NCBI RefSeq assembly: GCF_049446075.1
Contig: NZ_JBMSEB010000001.1
Coordinates: forward strand, 1,178,001-1,242,000
Length of the DNA stretch: 64,000 nt
Reading direction: 5' to 3'
From: Humibacter sp049446075
GTDB taxonomy: Bacteria; Actinomycetota; Actinomycetes; Actinomycetales; Microbacteriaceae
The notes under the pieces were generated by a model. The model made no database searches and was not told the origin of the DNA. It saw only the letters and a program-made list of their open reading frames with translations. A program made the position numbers and the translations under genes. Below are positions 59,820-64,000 of this stretch, in pieces; within the stretch, counting starts at the first letter, position 1, and each line of letters begins with the position of its first letter.

Positions 59820-60203
59820 ATGACCGAGTCGGGGATGACCAAGCCGACACGCGGTATCGCGCTGCTCATCGTCGGCATCGTTCTGACCGTGATCGGCGTC
59901 GTCGCGATGTTCGCGTTCGGCTTCGGCACGCCGGGCAAGGACACCGCGCTCAACAATGCGGTCTGGGAGTCCTCGCTCACGATCGGATCGGCGATCCTCA
60001 CCGGCATCGGGGTGCTGCTCATCCTCATCGCGATCGTGCGCAGGCGCAGGAGGTCGGCGCTCTCGCATCAGGGCAGGCTTCCCGCGGAGTTCGGCGGCAG
60101 TGCCCAGGACGGCACCGGCGGGACTGCCGAGGAGAGGGCCGCACAGGAGCGCGCGGCGCCTGACCGCGGGGCGGAGCACGGGCAGGGCTCGGCCGGGCGC
60201 TAG
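59820..60203 (+). CDS. Small two-helix membrane protein
   Basis: 127 residues. Two transmembrane helices (GIALLIVGIVLTVIGVVAMFAFGF and SSLTIGSAILTGIGVLLILIAIV), a basic RRRRR stop-transfer signal, and a disordered acidic/Gln tail of about 45 residues. AAGGTGG precedes the ATG. Unrecognised; typical of actinobacterial accessory membrane proteins. Confidence 0.75.
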   Translation: MTESGMTKPTRGIALLIVGIVLTVIGVVAMFAFGFGTPGKDTALNNAVWESSLTIGSAILTGIGVLLILIAIVRRRRRSALSHQGRLPAEFGGSAQDGTGGTAEERAAQERAAPDRGAEHGQGSAGR

Positions 60204-60213
60204 CACCGCGGAC

Positions 60214-60269
60214 GACTCAGTGCAGACGACCCCCTGCAGACGAACCAGTGCAGACGACTCAGTGCAGAG
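60214..60269. repeat. 14-bp tandem repeat, four units
   Basis: GACTCAGTGCAGAC, GACCCCCTGCAGAC, GAACCAGTGCAGAC and GACTCAGTGCAGAG, contiguous. The last unit contains the stop codon and final residues of the hydrolase gene read from the other strand, so repeat slippage would alter that C-terminus. Confidence 0.85.
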
Positions 60270-61050
60270 TCTCGTCGAAGTGCTTGATGATGCGCGCCCA
60301 GTGCGCCGCGATGGGTACGGGGGCGTCGGTCACGGCGACGCGTGCGTCCGGAAGGCGGCGGGCGTAGTGGTGGGCGCCTCTCCTGCTCGCTCGCGTGTTT
60401 CTGGCGAGCACCAGCGCGGGAGCCTGCACCACTTCCAGGCTCTCGTCGAGCACCTTCTGCTTCATGGCCGCCCGGTCGGCGTTCAGACCGACATCTCCCT
60501 GCTCTGCGGCAGCGCCGAGCATGCGCTCGACGCGTGACCGGAGCCCCGTCGCGGTTGGAGGACCCTGAATGCCTGGGATGAGCCGCCGCACGTCCCACAC
60601 ATCCGGCTGGGCCAGCGACTCTGCCGCTTGTCGCAGCGTCATGGGTTCCACGAACGCGACGCCGGCCGTCTCATCGCCCAACGCAGCGGCGAGCGCAGCC
60701 GCGAACACGCATCCTTCACGCCAGCCGAGCACGCCGAGTCCCCGGTAGGCCACCCGTCCGATGGAGTCGGCAACCCTGCGGCTGTCGGCCAGGAACTCCT
60801 GCACGTCGAGCACCCAGCGCTGGGGCGAAGGCTGCGGAGGCACGATCCAGGGGTCGGACGACGAGTATCCGGGCCGGTCGAGGGACACGAAACTCAAGTC
60901 GCATCGCTGCGTCACCAGCGGATCGGGGTCGAAGCCGCCGCTCCCCGGGGCGGGGTGGCAGAACAACACCCACCGCACGCCGGCGGGAGCGCCGAAGGCC
61001 GTGATGCCTGCCCGACGTGCGTCCGAGAGCTGGAACTGGCGTTCGCTCAC
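60259..61050 (-). CDS. Alpha/beta-hydrolase-fold protein lacking the nucleophile serine
   Basis: 263 residues from GTG 61050 (GGAAGGGAA upstream; an ATG six codons earlier is also possible). Fold markers: VLFCHPAPGSGGFDPDPL (oxyanion loop), FVSLDRPGYSSSDPW, and the nucleophile-elbow position GLGVLGWREGCVF. Active members have G-x-S-x-G here; this has Gly-Trp-Arg-Glu-Gly, so the Ser is replaced by Arg. The final His region reads PIAAHWARIIKHF. Probably not a hydrolase; could be a scaffold or another activity. Divergent space to the TetR gene is 165 bases with nothing recognisable. Confidence 0.8.
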   Translation of the reverse strand: MSERQFQLSDARRAGITAFGAPAGVRWVLFCHPAPGSGGFDPDPLVTQRCDLSFVSLDRPGYSSSDPWIVPPQPSPQRWVLDVQEFLADSRRVADSIGRVAYRGLGVLGWREGCVFAAALAAALGDETAGVAFVEPMTLRQAAESLAQPDVWDVRRLIPGIQGPPTATGLRSRVERMLGAAAEQGDVGLNADRAAMKQKVLDESLEVVQAPALVLARNTRASRRGAHHYARRLPDARVAVTDAPVPIAAHWARIIKHFDETLH

Positions 61051-61215
61051 ACTGCTTCCCTTCCTCACCCGCAGCCTTCACGGCCTCGATCGGAGGTCCG
61101 ATCGGAAGCACCTGGATCCCTGGCACGCGGATTCTGCGACGGCCCCGTGAAGTCCACGTTAGAAGCACGCAGCCATGCGTGGGCAGGCCTTGACGATGTC
61201 GCCGCCACTCCCGAG

Positions 61216-61851
61216 CTAACGGATTTTCGACACGAGGTCTTCGGGCCGGAGGCCGAGCATGCCTGCGACGGCCCGAAGCGCGAGCGGCGTGCGCTCGGAT
61301 GCCGCGCCCCAGTGGACGAGAGCCTGGGCGTTGAGCCCGTCGATCATGCCAAGCAACTGCCAGGAGACGGCGGCGGTGTCGCTCGCGTGGAACTCGGCAG
61401 AGGCGACACCGTCGTCGACGATGGAGCGCACCACCGAGTGCCAGGCATCCATCTCGGCCCGTACCGCACTCGCGAGCGGTTCGTTCCGCCTGCCGGCGGC
61501 CCACGCCTCGACCCAGACCACCGTGACGTCGCTGCGCCGGGAATCGAGCGCCGTCGTGAGCAGCAGCACGAGTCGTTCGGTCGGTGTCCGTCCCGCGGAT
61601 GCCAACGTCGTCACCTCGTCGAGTTCCGCGCGCACGATGGTGGCGAAGGTGCGCGCGACCAGATCGTCCATGCTCGGCACGTAGTGGCCGACGAGAGCCG
61701 GCGCAACACCTGTGCGGGCTGCGACGCCGCGGAGCGTCACCGCCCGGAGTCCCTGCTCGAGGGCGAGGTCCACTGCCGCCCGAGCGATCTCGGCCTCGCG
61801 CTCGGCCGGTGGCTTGCGCGCCGCCCTCGACCTACTCGGATCCCTCGCCAT
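61216..61851 (-). CDS. TetR-family transcriptional regulator
   Basis: 211-residue repressor. Helix-turn-helix in residues ~15-65: EREAEIARAAVDLALEQGLRAVTLRGVAARTGVAPALVGHYVPSMDDLVARTF. The C-terminal ligand domain contains WVEAWAAGRRNEPLASAVRAEMDAWHSVVRSIV, a TetR_C-type pattern seen in BetI-like regulators. It is divergent from the agmatine-deiminase-like/amidase pair across 75 bases holding a dyad, so it probably represses those genes. Confidence 0.93.
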   Translation of the reverse strand: MARDPSRSRAARKPPAEREAEIARAAVDLALEQGLRAVTLRGVAARTGVAPALVGHYVPSMDDLVARTFATIVRAELDEVTTLASAGRTPTERLVLLLTTALDSRRSDVTVVWVEAWAAGRRNEPLASAVRAEMDAWHSVVRSIVDDGVASAEFHASDTAAVSWQLLGMIDGLNAQALVHWGAASERTPLALRAVAGMLGLRPEDLVSKIR

Positions 61852-61874
61852 CGCTCCCCCTGTTCGTTCTATTA

Positions 61875-61890
61875 TTGATCACCTGACCAA
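61875..61890. promoter_or_regulatory. TetR operator candidate
   Basis: TTGATCACCTGACCAA, imperfect 16-bp inverted repeat (six of eight positions per half) in the TetR/deiminase divergent region. TATTAT just before it could serve as a rightward -10. Inference from symmetry and position. Confidence 0.55.
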
Positions 61891-61926
61891 TACGCGTGCG
61901 TCACCCGCGCGCAGGGAGGAGCCCCG

Positions 61927-63006
61927 ATGTCGTGGCGAATGCCGTCGGAGACCGCACAGCATGAGCGCACGTGGATGGCGTTCCCGCGCGCCGGTCTCAC
62001 GCTCGGCGACGACGTCGTCTCAGCGGAGGAGGCCTACGCCGCATGGACGGCCGTAGCCCACGCGATCGGCGAATTCGAGCACGTGAGCATGGTGGTCGAC
62101 CCCACCGAAACCGATCGCGCCGGCCGAATGCTCGGCTCGCACATCGAGCTCTTCGAGGCGCCGGTCGACGAGTTCTGGATGCGCGACATGGGTCCCACCT
62201 TCGTCGTCGACGACGACCGCCCTGGCGTGCTCGGCGCCGTGGACTGGACCTTCAACGGGTGGGGCGCGCCCGCGTGGGCGCGGTGGGAGAAGGCATCCGA
62301 GATGGCGCGCACTGTGGCGGCCGCGGTCGGTGCCGAACTGGTCAGCTCGCTGCTCGTGAACGAGGGCGGCGGCATTCATGTGGACGGCGATGGCACGGTT
62401 CTCGTCACCGAGACCGTGCAGCTCGACCCGCGCCGCAACCCATACGCGGATCGGGCCCGGGTCGATGCGGAGCTGAAACGTACGATCGGTGCGACGAAGG
62501 TCATCTGGCTGCCGCGCGGGCTCACCAGGGACTACGACGATTTCGGCACTCGTGGACACGTCGACATCGTGGCCGCGAGCCCCTCACCGGGAAGACTGCT
62601 GCTGCACACCCAGCGAGACGAGCGGCATCCCGATCACCCCGTCACGCGCATGCTGCACGACTTCCTGTCCGATCAGACGGATGCCGCGGGCAGGCACTTC
62701 GAGATCGTCGACCTGCCGGCCCCCGAGGTGCTGCGAGACGACGAGGGATTCGTGGACTACAGCTACGTGAATCACCTCGTGGTCAACGGCGGTATCATCG
62801 CCTGCGGTTTCGGCGAGGACCGCGCGGATGCCGCGGCGGCCGATATCCTCGCTGCCGCCTACCCGGGACGCACGGTCGTGACGGTGGATGCCCGGGCCAT
62901 CTTCGCCCGAGGCGGGGGCATCCACTGCATCACGCAGCAGCAGCCGGCCGTCACAGCCGCCGGAGACGTGCCTCGCGCGTCGTCCAGCCGAGGACCGGTG
63001 CGATGA
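61927..63006 (+). CDS. Agmatine deiminase-family protein
   Basis: 359 residues, peptidyl-arginine/agmatine deiminase fold. MRDMGPTFVVDD holds the substrate-binding Asp, SLLVNEGGGIHVDGDGTVLVTETVQLDPRRNP the family core, DDFGTRGHVDIVA the catalytic His, and GGGIHCITQQQP the catalytic Cys. Agmatine deiminase makes N-carbamoylputrescine; close relatives act on other guanidines. GGAGGAG lies 5 bases before the ATG. Stop overlaps the amidase start (ATGA). The TetR-deiminase-amidase order suggests stepwise breakdown of a guanidino or amide compound. Confidence 0.93.
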   Translation: MSWRMPSETAQHERTWMAFPRAGLTLGDDVVSAEEAYAAWTAVAHAIGEFEHVSMVVDPTETDRAGRMLGSHIELFEAPVDEFWMRDMGPTFVVDDDRPGVLGAVDWTFNGWGAPAWARWEKASEMARTVAAAVGAELVSSLLVNEGGGIHVDGDGTVLVTETVQLDPRRNPYADRARVDAELKRTIGATKVIWLPRGLTRDYDDFGTRGHVDIVAASPSPGRLLLHTQRDERHPDHPVTRMLHDFLSDQTDAAGRHFEIVDLPAPEVLRDDEGFVDYSYVNHLVVNGGIIACGFGEDRADAAAADILAAAYPGRTVVTVDARAIFARGGGIHCITQQQPAVTAAGDVPRASSSRGPVR

Positions 63007-64000
63007 CCGCCATCGACGTCGTCGAAGCGGGCATCGCCGACCTGCGCGCCGCACTGCAGAACGGCACGGCAACAGCCATCGGGCTGCTCGACGCCTACCT
63101 CGCTCGCATCGATGCGTACGACGGTCTTGCGACGTCGACCGCGCTGAACTCGGTGGTCGTGCGCAACCCTCGTGCCAGAGACGACGCACGTGAATCGGAT
63201 GAGCGCAGGGCCGGGAGCCGCACGCTGAGCCCGCTCGACGGCATCCCCTACACGGCCAAAGACAGCTACCTCGCCGAAGGGCTCACTGCCGCCGCCGGCT
63301 CGCCGGCCTTCGCCGATCTCGTTGCACAGCGCGACGCCTTCGCGATCGAGCGGTTGCGCGGGGCGGGAGCAGTTCTCGTGGGACTCACCAACATGCCGCC
63401 GATGGCCAACGGCGGCATGCAGCGGGGGCTGTACGGCAGGGCGGAGAGCCCGTACAACGAACGCTGGCTGACGTCGGCCTTCGGGTCGGGATCGTCCAAC
63501 GGCTCGGGCACGGCCACTGCTGCGAGCTTCGCCGCGTTCGGGCTGGCAGAGGAGACCTGGTCGTCCGGCAGGGCACCGGCATCGAACAATGCGCTGTGTG
63601 CCTACACGCCCTCGCGCGGGGTCATCTCGGTACGGGGCAACTGGCCTCTCGTGCCCACCATGGATGTGGTGGTTCCGCACGCGAGGACCATGGCAGACCT
63701 CCTCGAGGTGCTCGACGTGATCGTGGCCGACGACCACGAGGTGCGCGGCGACTTCTGGCGCGCGCAGCCGTGGGTGAGCATCCCGCGCGCCTCACGGGTG
63801 CGACCTCGCTCGTATCCGACCCTCGCGCCGCGCGGCCGCGCAGAGGCACTCGCGCGACTCGACGGCACGAAGGTGGGCGTGCCCCGCATGTATGTGAACG
63901 CAGACCCGGAGGCCGGCACGGGCGAGCATCCGGGCATCGGCGGCTCGACGGGGCAGCCGATCCTCACCAGGGAATCCGTAATGGCACTGTGGCGGGGAGC
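63003..64000 (+). CDS. Amidase (amidase-signature family), truncated by window end
   Basis: At least 332 residues. Catalytic Lys in DGIPYTAKDSYLAEG, the Gly/Ser loop AFGSGSSNGSGTATAASFAAFGLAEETWSSGRAPA with the Ser-cisSer-Lys triad, and CAYTPSRGVISVRGNWPLVPTMDVVVPHARTMADLLEVLDVI. The EETWSSGRAPASNNAL variant marks an actinobacterial sub-branch. Hydrolyses an amide (or carbamoyl) bond; coupled to the deiminase gene by ATGA. The 3' end is outside the window. Confidence 0.92.
   Translation, partial: MTAIDVVEAGIADLRAALQNGTATAIGLLDAYLARIDAYDGLATSTALNSVVVRNPRARDDARESDERRAGSRTLSPLDGIPYTAKDSYLAEGLTAAAGSPAFADLVAQRDAFAIERLRGAGAVLVGLTNMPPMANGGMQRGLYGRAESPYNERWLTSAFGSGSSNGSGTATAASFAAFGLAEETWSSGRAPASNNALCAYTPSRGVISVRGNWPLVPTMDVVVPHARTMADLLEVLDVIVADDHEVRGDFWRAQPWVSIPRASRVRPRSYPTLAPRGRAEALARLDGTKVGVPRMYVNADPEAGTGEHPGIGGSTGQPILTRESVMALWRG

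Overview
This window is a high-GC actinobacterial chromosome segment. Gene content, Mn/Fe-type ribonucleotide reductase, coenzyme F420 genes, LysG/LysE pair and the strongly over-used GGATGC/GCATCC hexamer (written into codon pairs such as GCA-TCC for Ala-Ser and GAT-GC for Asp-Ala) all point to the family Microbacteriaceae. No phage, plasmid, insertion sequence, rRNA, tRNA or CRISPR array was seen. This is a gene-dense housekeeping and metabolic region with about 62 protein-coding genes. Both window edges cut a gene: an ABC1-type kinase at the left and an amidase at the right.

Layout. 1-1.7 kb: ABC1 kinase and PadR regulator. 1.7-4.5 kb: polar amino-acid ABC importer. 4.8-6.3 kb: NAD(P)H-dependent flavin reductase and a conserved unknown. 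6.3-11.9 kb: complete dipeptide/oligopeptide ABC operon with both ATPases fused. 12.2-15.8 kb: DUF5107/TPR protein, small membrane protein, YidC-like insertase, tautomerase. 15.8-19.9 kb: nrdA-nrdB. 20-31.3 kb: MFS exporter, oxidoreductases, acyl-CoA dehydrogenase, small membrane proteins, an ABC exporter with a LolA-like lipoprotein. 31.3-45.7 kb: DNA glycosylase, then a coenzyme F420 island (cofD, cofG-cofH fusion, cofE-cofC fusion) interleaved with deazaflavin-dependent enzymes, a Baeyer-Villiger-type monooxygenase, PhzF and a desaturase. 45.7-50.7 kb: LysG-like regulator, LysE exporter, EamA and MMPL transporters. 50.8-55.8 kb: a LacI-controlled glycosidase locus. 55.9-64 kb: maltokinase-cap-like protein, DUF2255, a frameshifted phosphotransferase, a PPOX enzyme, NYN protein, a degenerate hydrolase, then TetR / agmatine deiminase-like / amidase.

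Most unusual points. (1) The ribonucleotide reductase: the C-terminal CxxC tail of NrdA is not in frame with nrdA but is a separate 21-codon reading frame overlapping its stop codon (GTGA). NrdB lacks the radical tyrosine (Phe108) and has Glu at the first metal ligand, as in Mn/Fe class Ic enzymes. The promoter carries two NrdR boxes exactly 32 bp apart, a cluster of four DnaA-box-like sequences and a ~315-nt structured leader. (2) The FO synthase (CofG-CofH fusion) keeps the CofG radical-SAM cysteines but its CofH half has lost all three. CofE and CofC are fused in one polypeptide that is translationally coupled to an Fgd-like F420 dehydrogenase. (3) Intergenic 80-bp repeats carry hairpins whose sequence differs between copies while pairing is kept. 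One inverted copy lies 15 kb away. (4) Two matched 16-bp palindromes flank the lacI-type gene and tie two glycosidases into one likely regulon.

All coordinates come from reading the sequence by eye. Family names rest on recognised motifs and length, not on database searches.
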